A DNA stretch of 64,000 nucleotides. It comes from Streptomyces sp. DHE7-1. GTDB lineage: Bacteria; Actinomycetota; Actinomycetes; Streptomycetales; Streptomycetaceae. This document shows, piece by piece, positions 26,073 to 37,524 of the stretch (position 1 is the first letter of the stretch; each line of letters starts with the position of its first letter). The DNA is taken from assembly GCA_016432725.1 (NCBI GenBank), contig JACJDG010000003.1, positions 5,672,001-5,736,000 of the forward strand. Direction: 5' to 3'. A model generated the notes under the pieces. That model made no database searches. It was not told where the DNA came from and saw only the letters and a program-made list of their open reading frames with translations. The position numbers and the translations under genes were made by a program.

Positions 26073-29000
26073 TCAGTTCACCTCTTCCGCGACCTGTCCC
26101 ACCTGCACCATGGGCTTGCCCCGCTTCCGCGACACGAACACGCCCCGGCCCGCGGGCATCGGGCGGGGCCGTACGCCGCCCAGCAGGTCGCCCTCGGCCG
26201 GGTCGCCCGCGAGGACGACACCCTGGGCGCCGAGTTCCTTGATGCGCTGCATGAAGGACTCGTAGCCGGCGCGGCCGGCGCCCGCCGTGGAGCGGGCGAT
26301 GATGAAGCGGACGCCGACGTCGCGGGCGAACGGGAGCAGCTCCGTCAGGCCTGCCAGCGGGTTGCCGCTCGACGTGGACACGAGGTCGTAGTCGTCGATG
26401 ACGACGTACACCGTCGGGCCCCGCCACCAGCTGCGGTTGCGCAGCTGCTCCGGCGTCACGTCGGCGGTCGGGGTGCGGCGCTGCATCAGGTCCGCCAAGG
26501 CGTCCATGTGGTGCTGCATCTGGTTCGACATGGGGATGTACTCCGCCAGGTGCGACGGCGGTGTCACACCGAGCAGCGAGCGGCGGTTGTCGACGACGAA
26601 CAGCTTGCAGCTGTTGCCGTCGTAGCGCTCGGTGAGGCGCTTGATCAGCAGCTTCAGCAGGTTCGACTTTCCGGACTCGCTCTCGCCGAACACCAGGAAG
26701 AACGGGTCCTGCTCGAAGTCGACGAACACCGGCTCGAGGTTGTCCTCGTCGAGCGCGAAGGAGACGCCGCGCTGCGGGAAGCGGTCGCCCGGCGGGAGCT
26801 GCGCCGCGGGGAACTCGCGGGGCAGCAGACGCACCTCCGGCGCGCCCGGCTCCTGCCAGTGGCGGGTGACCTCGGCGGCCAGCGCGCTCGTCGCCTCCGC
26901 GAGGTCCGTGTCGGAGGAGAGGCCGTCGATGCGCGGGACCGCCGCCATGAAGTGCTGCTTCTGCGGCGTCTGGCCACGCCCCGGCACACCGGTGGGGACG
27001 TTGGCCGCGACCTTGCGGTCGAACTCGGAGTCCATCGGATCACCGAGCCGCAGCTCGAGGCGGTTCATCAGGTGGTCCTTGAGGTTCGCGCGGACCTCCA
27101 TCGAGCGCGAGGCGGTCAGGATGAGGTGGATGCCGTAGCCGAGACCGCGCGCCGCGATGTCCAGGACCAGCGGCTCCAGCGCCTCGTAGTCCGTGCGGAA
27201 GTTGCCCCAGCCGTCGATGACCAGGAAGACGTCGCCCCAGGGCTGGTCGGTCACCGAGATGTCACCGCGCGCGCGGCGGGAGCGGAACTCCGCGATGGAG
27301 GAGATCCCCGAGGAACGGAAGTACTCCTCGCGGCGGGTCATGACGCCGTAGACCTCGGCCGCGGTACGCCGGACCTTCTCGGGGTCCAGCCGGGAGGCGA
27401 CGCCGCCCACGTGCGGCAGGCCGGCCACCGCGGCCATGCCGCCACCGCCGAAGTCCAGGCCGTAGAGCTGCACTTCCTGGGGGGTGTGGGTGAGCGCGAA
27501 CGAGGCGATGATCGAGCGCAGCAGCGTCGACTTGCCGGACTGCGGGCCGCCGACGATCTGCATGTGGCCGGCCGCGCCGCCGAAGTCCGTCCACAGCGGG
27601 TCGCGCCGCTGCTCGTACGGCTTGTCGACGAGGCCGACCGGGATGACGAGCCGGCCCGCGCCCTCGTAGCCGGGCTGGGTCATGCCGCGGCCGGGCACCG
27701 GGGCGAGCCCGGGAAGCAGCGCGTCCAGCGACGGCGGGCTGTCCAGCGGGGGCAGCCACACCTGGTGGGCGGCCGGTCCCTGGGCCTCCAGGCGCCGCAC
27801 GATCACGTCGAGCACGGTGTCCGCGAGCGCGTCGTCCTGCTGCTTCTCGGGCGTCTCCTGGCGCTGTCGGGGACCGGCGCGTACTGCACCGGGACCTCGG
27901 CCGCCGTGAACAGCACCGGCCTGCGGTCGACGGGCAGCGGGCCGCCCAGCGCGGCCGCCGCCTGCGAGCTCGTGCGGTACACGCCGGAGACGTACGCCGC
28001 CTTGAAGCGCACCATCTCGTCGGTGCCGAACTTCAGGAAGCCGGAGCCCGGCACGTTCGGCAGCTCGTAGGCGTCCGGCACGCCCAGCGCCGCGCGTGAC
28101 TCGGCCGCGGAGAACGTCCGCAGACCGATGCGGTAGGAGAGGTAGGTCTCCAGGCCGCGCAGGCGGCCCTCCTCCAGACGCTGCGAGGCGAGCAGCAGGT
28201 GCACGCCCAGCGAACGGCCGATGCGGCCGATCTGCACGAACATCTCGATGAAGTCGGGCTTCGCGGTGAGCAGTTCGCTGAACTCGTCGATCACCAGGAC
28301 GAGCGAGGGGATCGGCTGCAGCGGGGCGCCCGCCGCGCGTGCCTTCTCGTAGTCGTGGATGTTCGCGTAGTTGCCCGCGTCGCGGAGCATCTCCTGGCGG
28401 CGGTTGAGCTCACCGCGGATCGAGTCGCCCATGCGGTCGACGAGGGTCAGGTCGTCCGCGAGGTTGGTGATCACGGCCGCCACGTGCGGCATCTGGGCCA
28501 TGCCCGCGAACGTGGCACCGCCCTTGAAGTCGGCGAGGACGAAGTTCAGCGTCTCGGAGGAGTGGGTCACGGCCAGGCCGAGCACGAGCGTGCGCAGCAG
28601 CTCGGACTTGCCGGAGCCGGTCGCACCGACGCACAGGCCGTGCGGGCCCATGCCCTCCTGGGCGGCCTCCTTGAGGTCCAGCATCACGGGCCGGCCGTCC
28701 TCGCCGAGACCGATGGGCACGCGCAGCCGCTCCGACTGCGAGCGCGGCCGCCAGGTCCGCTTGGTGTCGACCGAGGCCGCGTCGCCGAGGTTCAGCAGGT
28801 CCGTGAACTCCAGGTTGGCGAGCAGCGGTTCGTCGTCGTCCCCGCCCGAACCCATCCGCAGCGGCGCCAGCTGGCGGGCCAGTGCCTCGGCGGCCTCGTA
28901 CGACAGGACGTCCGGCGTTCCCTCGTAGACCATGCCGTGCGCCGACTCCAGGCGCAGCTCCTCGGGATGTACGACGACGGAGAGGTCGCCGCGGCCGATG

Positions 29001-30045
29001 GTGAGGTCGCCGGGCACGACCTCCAGGACCGTCACGCCCTGCAGACCCTCGGGGCTGGCCAGCAGCGACGTGGGCGGCAGCGAGACCCCGTCGAGCACGA
29101 CCACCACGTGCGGCTGCTCGGCGACCGGCGGCGCGCCGGGGTGGAACCGGGGGCGGCCCTGGAGACGGGAGGCGAGCCGGTCCTCCAGCTCCACCGGGCT
29201 GGTGGTGATCAGGCGCATGCTGCCGGCGCCGTCGGCGAGGCCCGGGGCCTGCGCGTGCGGCAGCCACTTGGCCCACTCCCACTCGGGCGCCGACTCGCGG
29301 CCGGTGACGACGGCGAGGACCAGGTCCTCGGGGGAGTGCAGCGACGCGAGGGAGCCGGCGACGGCGCGGGCGGTGCCGCGCACGGTGCCCGGCTCGCCGC
29401 TGACCGTCACGTGGTAGAAGGCCCGCAGCGACACCGCCATCGGCAGGTCGTCCAGGGCGCTGTGGGTGGCCAGGAAGCGCTGCATGGCGCCTGCGGTCAG
29501 CGGTTCCAGCTCGTCGACCGGGGCGGTCTGCGGCGGAATCAGGGGGTTGCCAGCGCCTGCGGGCCGAGGCCCACCCGTACCTGCCCGAAGTCCTCGTCAC
29601 CGGTGCGCCGTTCCCACACCCGGCTGCCCTCGGCGACCAGCGCCCACAGTTGCTCGGGTGAAGGGTGCAGGTAGAACTGGGCGTCGCGCTGCGCCTTCGC
29701 GGTGCCCAGCGCCTCGCGCCGGGTCTGCGACAGGTAACGGAGGTAGTCGCGGCGCATGTCGGCCATCTGCCCCTGGCTGCCGCGCCGGTAGCGGACGAGC
29801 ATCGAGATGCCCATGCCGATCGTCGACGCCACCATCACCAGGCCCATGATCTTCATGAACGGCTGGGCCTGGGGGTTGAAGAAGAACACCACGGACCCGC
29901 CCATGCCGAGCATGGGCAGGAGCTGCATCAGCGCGCCCTCCTGCTGGCCGCGCGGGAGCTCCGGCGGCGCCTGCAGTACGACCTCGTCCGTGGGCACTTC
30001 CTTCGGCAGTGCCCGCGGCGGGCGCTTGACGACGATGTGGCTCAC
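26073..30045 (-). CDS. eccC: ESX secretion motor ATPase EccC (two apparent frameshifts)
   Basis: Membrane-bound FtsK/SpoIIIE-type ATPase that drives type VII secretion. Corrected length 1324 residues, a single-chain EccC. GTG start at 30045 (VSHIVVKRPPRA). Two TM helices near residues 45-90 (SVVFFFNPQ and IMGLVMVASTIGMGISML) precede three ATPase domains with P-loops GATGSGKS, GGPQSGKS and GESESGKS. The frame breaks at G run 29542-29546 (after LGPQALATP; restoring one base gives LIPPQTAPVDELEP) and at 27869-27872 (between VQYAPVP and QETPEKQQDDALADTVLD). The first domain is the one expected to be catalytic; the C-terminal domain binds WXG100 substrate tails in known systems. Confidence 0.93.
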
Positions 30046-30374
30046 TACGCACCAATTCCCTTGCCGGGCCGAGATTTTTCGTCCGCCGCCCCGTGTCGGG
30101 CGAACGTCGACCGCGAAGCGCGATCCTACTGACAACCACGGACAACGGCGGGCGGTAGGGTGCCGGTGAGACGCGTGAGCAGTTGCGAATCGTTCCGGGA
30201 AAACCCGGGCAATCCGCAACGGTTCGAAGCGAGCGCCACCCCGCGAACCCCGGATGCGACCCCGCGGTCGGCCGAGGGAACGCACGGCGCGGCTCAACCT
30301 ACACAGGATCTTTACGGGCGGAAGGGTGCGCGGCGGCACCGCGGGCCCGCCCCACCGACGAGGGGGAACAGCAG
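30046..30374. other. Divergent intergenic region between eccC and eccD
   Basis: 329 bases with no gene. A TAGGAT hexamer on the minus strand (30123-30128) could be the -10 of an eccC promoter, but the matching -35 is poor. A short hairpin CCGGG-AAAA-CCCGG lies at 30195-30208. The right end carries the eccD ribosome binding site (GAGGGGGAA). Confidence 0.6.
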
Positions 30375-31888
30375 GTGAGCATGACGGCCTCCGCGCCGGC
30401 CGGCGCGACCGGCGGACCGGGCACCGGAGCCCCTTCCGGGCGGGCATGGGATTCGGCTTCTGCCGGGTCACCATCGTGGCGCCCGACAGCCGTATCGACG
30501 TGGCCCTGCCCGACGACGTACCGGTCGCCGACCTGTACCCGGAGATCCTGCGCCTCTCCCAGCAGAGCCCCGCCGAGGGCGCACCGGTCGGCTATCACCT
30601 CGTACGGCGGGACGGCACCGTCCTCGACGGCGCCCGCTCCTTCACCGCCCAGCGCATCCTCGACGGCGAACTGCTCACCCTGCGCCCGTTCGCCGAGTCG
30701 CTGCCGCCCGCCGTCCTCGACGACGTCTCCGAGGCGGTGGCCTCCGCCGTCACCCGCGACCGCGCCCTGTGGAGCGGCGACCTCACCCGTGCCGCCGGCC
30801 TGGTCGCGGCCGGCATCCTGCCCGCGCTCCTCGCCTTCGTGGCCTGGAGCTCGCAGATCCGGCACGACATGAACAGCCTGCAGGGCATCGTCGCGGGCGT
30901 CACCGGCGTCCTGCTCGTCGGCATCGCCTGCGTACGCGCGCGTGTGTACGACGACCGGGGCTCCGCGGTCGCGCTCGGACTCGGGGCGCTCCCGAACATC
31001 GGCGTGGCCGGCTCCGGACTGCTGCCGCTCTCCGGCGGCGAGGGCATCGGACGGCTGCAGTTCCTGCTCGCCTGCGCGGCGGTCCTCGTCGCCTCCGTGG
31101 TGCTCACCCTGGTGTCGCCGGGCGGCGACAGCCCCTTCGTGGCGTTCGTCTTCGCCTCCGCCATCGGCGTGATCACCACCTTCATCGCGGTACTCACCGG
31201 GCTGAGGCCCATCGAGACGGCCGCGATCTGCGCCCCGCTGTCCGTCGTGGCGCTGGCCTTCCTGCCGGGTCTGTCCATGCGCTTCGCGCGGCTGCCCATC
31301 GGCTTCGAACCGCCCAACCCGTCGCGCGGCGGCTACGGCGGCGGCGAGCCCGCCGCGCAGGAGCCCGTGGACGCCGAACGGGTGGCCGCCCAGGCCCGCC
31401 GCGGCCACGAACTCCTCGTCGGCCTCGTCGGCGGCTGCGCCCTGGTCGCCGTCGGCGCCTCGATCGTCCTCGGCTTCTCCAGCAACACCTGGGCCCAGCT
31501 CCTGGCCCTCGCGACCGGTGTGGCGATGCTGATGCGGGCGCACCTGTTCCGCTACACCCAGCAGGTCGGCGCCACGCTGGCCGCCGGCCTCGCCGCGATC
31601 GTCTTCCTCGGCCTCGGGCTCGCCCTGAACCCGCCGCGCGACTACGTGATCGACGCCTTCCAGGGCGACACCACCGCCCTCGACATCCGCAGCGTCTGGC
31701 TCGCCGCGGCGGTCGGCGCGGCCATCGCGCTGGTCACCGCGATCGCCCTGATCACCCCGCGGCGCGGCGTCACCCCCTTCTGGGGACGCTTCCTGGAGAT
31801 CGCCGAGAGCTTCGTGCTGCTCACGCTGATCCCGCTGGCGCTGGCCGTCTTCGACGTCTACGCGCGGGCCCGGGCGATGACCAGCTAG
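30375..31888 (+). CDS. eccD: ESX membrane channel protein EccD (one apparent frameshift)
   Basis: Polytopic core of the ESX membrane complex, 504 residues after correction. A short Ala/Gly leader (VSMTASAPAGATG) is followed by a ubiquitin-like domain (RVTIVAPDSRIDVALPDDVPV, about residues 30-110), then eleven or so TM helices rich in Ala, Leu and Val to the C-terminus. The leader is out of frame with the rest; adding one G at 30442-30444 joins PSGRG to MGFGFCRV. If that is not an error, translation could begin at the ATG at 30446. The GTG at 30375 has the best-spaced RBS. It ends just before a strong bidirectional terminator. Confidence 0.88.
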
Positions 31889-31916
31889 GCGACACGGCGG
31901 CCCGACGGCACCGAAA

Positions 31917-31944
31917 AAGGGCGGCACGCGCGCGTGCCGCCCTT
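31917..31944. terminator. Bidirectional terminator between eccD and the DUF397 gene
   Basis: Perfect 28-base palindrome (14-bp arms, AAGGGCGGCACGCG and its complement) flanked by A-rich sequence on the left. It sits between convergent genes, so it can serve both strands. Confidence 0.85.
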
Positions 31945-31957
31945 CGCCGTGCTCCGC

Positions 31958-32251
31958 TCAGTCCGCCGCGAGCTCACCGTCGTGCGGCACCGGCTTCAGG
32001 TCGAACTCGCCGTCGCGGGCGCCCAGGACGAAGGCACGCCACTCGGCCTCCGTGTACCGCAGGACGGTGCCCGGGTCGAGGGAGGAGCGCATCGCCACCG
32101 CCCCCGCCGGCAGGTACGCGATCTCGACCCGCTCCTCGTCCTCCTCGGTGCCCGGCGCGCAGTGCCACTCGGCGTCCGAGATGTCGAGCGCGTACAACTC
32201 GTCCCGCTCCCGCTCCTTGCGTGCCTTCATCTCCGCTTCCGACTCCGCCAT
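31958..32251 (-). CDS. DUF397 domain protein
   Basis: 97 residues, acidic. The N-terminus is charged (MAESEAEMKARKERERDELYALD). The DUF397 core follows: a Trp-x-Cys near the start (AEWHCAPG), VEIAYLPAGAVAMRSS and the hallmark LRYTEAEWRAFVLGARDGEFDL. DUF397 proteins are abundant in Streptomyces and often sit beside XRE-type regulators, with several acting as their partners. No such regulator is adjacent here, so its partner is unknown. The ATG at 32251 begins the acidic domain; a longer open frame upstream is Pro/Arg-rich and overlaps the rpsO upstream region. Confidence 0.82.
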   Translation of the reverse strand: MAESEAEMKARKERERDELYALDISDAEWHCAPGTEEDEERVEIAYLPAGAVAMRSSLDPGTVLRYTEAEWRAFVLGARDGEFDLKPVPHDGELAAD

Positions 32252-32531
32252 CCCGAAGCGACCCCTTCCCGACGTCCGTACGCTCAGAGGACTCACCCTA
32301 GTGGCGGCCACCCCCCGCTCCGGGGCGTTCCGTAACCGGGGACAGGGGCCCCTCGCCCGCCTGGTACCCTGGTCGACGGCCGTTTGTGTACGCACCCCCG
32401 GAGCAAACGCAGGCATCCCCTGTCGCTCTGGTGGCCGCGCCCAGCGGGTCCCCGCCTCCCGAGTCGTGGAAGCTCCCCCGAGATGTGGACCGGGGGCACT
32501 CGGTGGCACTTACAGACTATGAGGAGTACGC

Positions 32532-32818
32532 GTGTCGCTCGACGCCGCTACGAAGAAGCAGATCATCACCGAGTTCGGTACCAAGGAGGGCGACACCGGC
32601 TCCCCGAGGTCCAGGTCGCCATGCTCTCGCGTCGCATCTCCGACCTGACGGAGCACCTGAAGACCCACAAGCACGACCACCACTCCCGCCGTGGTCTGCT
32701 GATCCTGGTCGGTCAGCGCCGTCGCCTGCTGCAGTACCTGGCGAAGAAGGACATCCAGCGCTTCCGTACGCTGGTCGACCGTCTGGGCATCCGCCGCGGT
32801 GCGGCGGGCGCGAAGTAA
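32532..32818 (+). CDS. rpsO: 30S ribosomal protein S15 (one apparent frameshift)
   Basis: S15 binds 16S rRNA early in assembly of the small-subunit platform. Corrected length 95 residues, normal for bacteria. GTG start with RBS GAGGAG. The start (SLDAATKKQIITEFG) and the end (KKDIQRFRTLVDRLGIRRG) are in different frames. Adding one C to the run 32602-32605 gives KEGDTGSPEVQVAMLSRRI, the conserved S15 sequence. Because S15 is almost universally needed, this break is very unlikely to be real. It is followed by a hairpin and then pnp, the classical rpsO-pnp arrangement. Confidence 0.95.
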
Positions 32819-32827
32819 GACGCCGTG

Positions 32828-32867
32828 AAGGGAGCGGTTCCCGAAAGGACTCGGGGGCCGCTCCCTT
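32828..32867 (+). terminator. Hairpin between rpsO and pnp
   Basis: 10-bp stem (AAGGGAGCGG / CCGCTCCCTT) with an internal loop that can pair further, 9 bases after the rpsO stop. In Streptomyces the rpsO-pnp spacer hairpin allows read-through and is a known RNase III/PNPase control site. Confidence 0.75.
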
Positions 32868-33141
32868 TGCCGTACGCGCGGAACGTGCGCGGTGTCATAC
32901 CCGCTTTGTAGTGTGGTAGCACAACGCAGTACGCACGACACGGAACACGTACGGCAGAACCCGTACAAAACAGAACGAGGAGGAGCGCACCTCGCCGCCG
33001 CCGGTCCTCGGTAGTGGCCCCCGGGGGAAGTGAGCCCCGGGTGCTTCGATCGAAGACCGGCCCGCACCAGACGGAGCGCCTCTCCACAAACGTCCCCCTG
33101 CCACACGGGCGGCGAGGGACGAAGACGAGGAGAAAACGCTA

Positions 33142-35359
33142 GTGGAGAACGAGACCCACTACGCCGAGGCCGTCATCGACAATGGCGCCTTCGGCACCCG
33201 CACCATCCGCTTCGAGACGGGCCGCCTGGCCAAGCAGGCCGCCGGCTCCGCCGTCGCGTACCTGGACGACGACACCATGGTGCTGTCGGCCACCAGCGCC
33301 TCCAAGAGGCCCAAGGACCAGCTCGACTTCTTCCCCTGACGGTGGACGTCGAGGAGCGCATGTACGCCGCGGGCAAGATCCCCGGCAGCTTCTTCCGCCG
33401 TGAGGGCCGGCCCTCCGAGGACGCCGTCCTCACCTGCCGCCTCATCGACCGTCCGCTGCGTCCGTCCTTCAAGAAGGGCCTTCGCAACGAGATCCAGGTC
33501 GTCGCCACGATCATGGCGCTCAACCCCGACCACCTGTACGACGTCGTGGCGATCAACGCCGCCTCCGCGTCCACCCAGCTGGCCGGTCTGCCCTTCTCCG
33601 GCCCGGTCGGCGGCGTCCGCGTCGCGCTGATCAACGGCCAGTGGGTCGCGTTCCCGACGCACACCGAGCTCGAGGACGCCGTCTTCGACATGGTCGTCGC
33701 CGGTCGCGTCCTGGAGGACGGCGACGTCGCGATCATGATGGTCGAGGCCGAGGCCACCGACAAGACCATCCAGCTCGTCAAGGGCGGCGCCGAGGCGCCG
33801 ACCGAGGAAGTCGTGGCCGCCGGCCTCGACGCCGCGAAGCCCTTCATCAAGGTCCTGTGCAAGGCGCAGTCGGACCTCGCCGCGAAGGCCGCCAAGCCGA
33901 CCGCCGAGTTCCCGATCTTCCTGGACTACGAGGACGACGTCCTCGAGGCCCTGACCGCCGCGGTCAAGAGCGAGCTCGCCCAGGCGCTCACCATCGCCGG
34001 CAAGCAGGACCGCGAGGCCGAGCTGGACCGCGTCAAGGACATCGCCGCCGAGAAGCTGCTCCCGCAGTTCGAGGGCCGCGAGAAGGAGATCTCCGCCGCG
34101 TACCGCGCGCTGACCAAGAAGCTGGTCCGCGAGCGCGTCATCAAGGACAAGGTCCGCATCGACGGCCGCGGCGTCACGGACATCCGTACGCTGGCCGCCG
34201 AGGTCGAGGCCATCCCGCGCGTGCACGGCTCGGCGCTGTTCGAGCGTGGCGAGACCCAGATCCTGGGCGTCACCACCCTGAACATGCTCCGCATGGAGCA
34301 GCAGCTGGACACCCTCTCCCCGGTGACCCGCAAGCGCTACATGCACAACTACAACTTCCCGCCGTACTCCGTCGGTGAGACGGGCCGCGTCGGCTCCCCG
34401 AAGCGCCGCGAGATCGGCCACGGCGCGCTCGCCGAGCGCGCGATCGTGCCGGTCCTGCCGACCCGCGAGGAGTTCCCCTACGCGATCCGCCAGGTGTCCG
34501 AGGCCCTCGGCTCCAACGGCTCGACGTCCATGGGCTCGGTCTGCGCCTCCACCATGTCGCTGCTGAACGCCGGTGTGCCGCTCAAGGCCCCGTCGCCGGT
34601 ATCGCCATGGGCCTGATCTCCCAGGAGATCGACGGCCAGACGCACTACGTCGCCCTCACCGACATCCTCGGTGCGGAGGACGCCTTCGGCGACATGGACT
34701 TCAAGGTCGCCGGCACCAAGGAGTTCGTGACCGCCCTCCAGCTCGACACCAAGCTGGACGGCATCCCCGCCTCCGTCCTGGCCGCGGCCCTCAAGCAGGC
34801 CCGCGACGCCCGCCTCCACATCCTCGACGTGATGATGGAAGCGATCGACACGCCGGACGAGATGTCCCCGAACGCCCCGCGGATCATCACCGTCAAGATC
34901 CCCGTGGACAAGATCGGTGAGGTCATCGGCCCCAAGGGCAAGATGATCAACCAGATCCAGGAGGACACCGGCGCCGAGATCACGATCGAGGACGACGGCA
35001 CCATCTACATCGGTGCCGCCGACGGCCCGGCCGCCGAGGCCGCCCGCGCCACGATCAACGGCATCGCCAACCCGACCATGCCGGAGGTCGGCGAGCGCTA
35101 CCTGGGCACCGTCGTGAAGACGACGACCTTCGGCGCGTTCGTGTCGCTGCTCCCGGGCAAGGACGGTCTGCTGCACATCTCGCAGATCCGCAAGCTCGCC
35201 GGCGGCAAGCGCGTGGAGAACGTCGAGGACGTCCTCGGCGTGGGCCAGAAGGTCCAGGTCGAGATCGCCGAGATCGACTCCCGCGGCAAGCTGTCCCTCG
35301 TTCCGGTGATCGAGGGCGAAGAAGGCGACGAGACGAAGAAGGACGACGCCGACCAGTGA
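33142..35359 (+). CDS. pnp: Polyribonucleotide nucleotidyltransferase (PNPase; two apparent frameshifts)
   Basis: 3-prime to 5-prime phosphorolytic exoribonuclease, which in Streptomyces also makes RNA tails. Corrected length 739 residues, as expected for the genus. Two RNase PH domains are separated by an alpha-helical domain. A KH domain (VIGPKGKMINQIQEDTG) and an S1 domain (GTVVKTTTFGAFVSLLPG, LLHISQI) close the protein. GTG start with RBS GAGGAG. Frame breaks lie at C runs 33333-33336 (LDFFP to LTVDVEERMY) and 34588-34591 (PLKAP to VAGIAMGLI). The 273-base leader contains a CTTCGATCGAAG palindrome (33044-33055). The stop overlaps the protease gene. Confidence 0.96.
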
Positions 35360-36735
35360 CGTCCCGTGGCTCCAAGGCGACGGCCCGCACCTCCTCGGAG
35401 GCGCGGGCCGTCGCCCGTACCCAAACCCTCATCAAGGGCACCGGCGGCATCGGCACGGTACGCAAGACCACCCTCCCCGGCGGCCTGCGCATCGTCACCG
35501 AGACCCTGCCCTCCGTGCGCTCGGCCACCTTCGGCATCTGGGCGCACGTGGGCTCCCGCGACGAGACCCCGTCGCTGAACGGCGCCACGCACTACCTGGA
35601 GCACCTGCTCTTCAAGGGCACCGCCAAGCGCAGCGCGCTGGACATCTCCGCCGCCATAGACGCCGTCGGCGGCGAGATGAACGCCTTCACGGCCAAGGAG
35701 TACACGTGCTACTACGCGCGCGTGCTCGACACCGACCTGCCGCTCGCCATCGACGTCGTCTGCGACATGCTGACCGGCTCGCTGATCCTCGAGGACGACG
35801 TCAACGTCGAGCGCGGCGCGATCCTCGAAGAGATCGCGATGACCGAGGACGACCCGGGCGACTGCGTGCACGACCTGTTCGCGCACACCATGTTCGGTGA
35901 CAACGCCCTCGGCCGGCCGGTCCTCGGCACCGTCGACACGGTCAACGCCCTCACCGCCGACCGCATCCGCCGCTTCTACAAGAAGCACTACGACCCGACC
36001 CACCTGGTGGTCGCCTGCGCCGGCAACATCGACCACAACAAGGTCGTACGGCAGGTACGCGCCGCCTTCGAGAAGGCGGAAGCCTTCAAGGACCTCGGCG
36101 CGCAGCCCATCGCCCCGCGCGACGGCCGCCGCTCGATCCGCACGACCGGCAAGGTGGAGCTGCTCGCCCGCAAGACCGAGCAGGCGCACGTCGTCCTCGG
36201 CATGCCGGGCCTAGCCCGCGCCGACGAACGCCGCTGGGCGATGGGCGTGCTCAACACCGCCCTCGGCGGCGGCATGTCCTCCCGCCTCTTCCAGGAGGTC
36301 CGGGAGAAGCGCGGGCTCGCGTACAGCGTGTACTCGTACACCTCGGGCTTCGCCGACTGCGGCCTGTTCGGCGTCTACGCCGGCTGCCGGCCCAGCCAGG
36401 TGCACGACGTGCTGAGGATCTGCCGGGACGAGCTCGACCAGGTCGCCCAGAACGGTCTCTCCGACGACGAGATCGGCAGGGCCGTCGGCCAGCTCCAGGG
36501 CTCCACCGTCCTGGGTCTGGAGGACACCGGCGCGCTGATGAACCGCATCGGCAAGAGTGAGCTGTGCTGGGGCGAGCAGATGTCCGTGGACGACATGCTG
36601 GCGAAGATAGCCGCGGTCACCCCGGACGAGGTCCGGTCGGTCGCCCGGGACATCCTGGGCCAACGCCCGTCGCTGTCGGTCATCGGCCCGCTCAAGGACA
36701 AGCAGGCCGCTCGGCTGCACGACGCCGTCGCCTAA
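35356..36735 (+). CDS. M16 family zinc metallopeptidase
   Basis: 459 residues, similar in plan to mitochondrial processing peptidase beta. The inverted zinc motif HYLEH is at residues 79-83, and the third ligand Glu lies in ERGAILEEIAMTEDD. The second, inactive half carries the Gly-rich and REKRGLAYSVYSY segments of the family. The GTG start overlaps the pnp stop (GTGA), so the genes are translationally coupled; pnp-M16-dapB order is typical of actinomycetes. No signal peptide, so cytoplasmic. The substrate is unknown. Confidence 0.93.
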   Translation: MTSRGSKATARTSSEARAVARTQTLIKGTGGIGTVRKTTLPGGLRIVTETLPSVRSATFGIWAHVGSRDETPSLNGATHYLEHLLFKGTAKRSALDISAAIDAVGGEMNAFTAKEYTCYYARVLDTDLPLAIDVVCDMLTGSLILEDDVNVERGAILEEIAMTEDDPGDCVHDLFAHTMFGDNALGRPVLGTVDTVNALTADRIRRFYKKHYDPTHLVVACAGNIDHNKVVRQVRAAFEKAEAFKDLGAQPIAPRDGRRSIRTTGKVELLARKTEQAHVVLGMPGLARADERRWAMGVLNTALGGGMSSRLFQEVREKRGLAYSVYSYTSGFADCGLFGVYAGCRPSQVHDVLRICRDELDQVAQNGLSDDEIGRAVGQLQGSTVLGLEDTGALMNRIGKSELCWGEQMSVDDMLAKIAAVTPDEVRSVARDILGQRPSLSVIGPLKDKQAARLHDAVA

Positions 36736-36758
36736 TCACCTCCGTAAGGAAGCAACAG

Positions 36759-37511
36759 ATGAGCAAGCTGCGCGTGGCGGTAATCGGCGCCAAGGGCCGG
36801 ATCGGCTCCGAGGCGGTACGGGCGGTCGAGGCCGCCGAGGACATGGAGCTGGTCGCCGCCCTCGGCCGCGGTGACAGGCTGGAGACCCTGGTGGAGAACG
36901 GCGCTCAGGTCGCCGTCGAACTCACCACCCCCGCCTCCGTCATGGGCAACCTCGACTTCTGCGTGCGCCACGGCATCCACGCGGTCGTCGGTACGACGGG
37001 CTGGACCGAGGACCGCCTCGCGCAGCTGACGGGCTGGCTCGCCCAGTTCCCGCAGACCGGTGTGCTCATCGCGCCGAACTTCTCCATCGGCGCCGTGCTC
37101 ACCATGAAGTTCGCGCAGATCGCCGCCCCGTACTTCGAGTCGGTCGAGGTCATCGAGCTGCACCACCCGAACAAGGTGGACGCCCCCTCCGGGACCGCCA
37201 CGCGCACCGCCCAGCTCATCGCCGAGGCCCGCCGCCAGGCCGGTACGGCCCCCGCGCCGGACGCCACCGTGACCGCCCTGCACGGCGCCCGCGGGGCCGA
37301 CGTCGACGGCGTCCCCGTGCACTCCGTCCGGCTGCGCGGCCTGCTCGCCCACCAGGAGGTGCTGCTCGGCGCCGAGGGCGAGACCCTCACCGTCCGCCAC
37401 GACTCCCTGCACCACAGCAGCTTCATGCCGGGCATCCTGCTCGGCGCTCGCCGCGTGGTCTCGACCCCGGGCCTCACCTTCGGCCTGGAAAACTTCCTCG
37501 ACCTGAGCTGA
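36759..37511 (+). CDS. dapB: 4-hydroxy-tetrahydrodipicolinate reductase
   Basis: Second committed step of the diaminopimelate/lysine pathway: NAD(P)H reduction of the DapA product. 250 residues. Rossmann motif GAKGRIGSEAV at the N-terminus, VGTTGW, and the catalytic/substrate signature ELHHPNKVDAPSGTA with the His pair and the Lys. RBS AAGGA. It lies 23 bases after the protease and is followed by a small membrane protein 13 bases later, so it is probably in the pnp transcription unit. dapA is found 2.6 kb downstream. Confidence 0.97.
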   Translation: MSKLRVAVIGAKGRIGSEAVRAVEAAEDMELVAALGRGDRLETLVENGAQVAVELTTPASVMGNLDFCVRHGIHAVVGTTGWTEDRLAQLTGWLAQFPQTGVLIAPNFSIGAVLTMKFAQIAAPYFESVEVIELHHPNKVDAPSGTATRTAQLIAEARRQAGTAPAPDATVTALHGARGADVDGVPVHSVRLRGLLAHQEVLLGAEGETLTVRHDSLHHSSFMPGILLGARRVVSTPGLTFGLENFLDLS

Positions 37512-37524
37512 GACCGAACACGTC

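Noticed and set aside
33333..34591. Programmed frameshifting in pnp
   Set aside because: The breaks are at plain C runs without slippery heptamers or stimulators, and identical breaks occur in many unrelated genes nearby, so sequence error is simpler.
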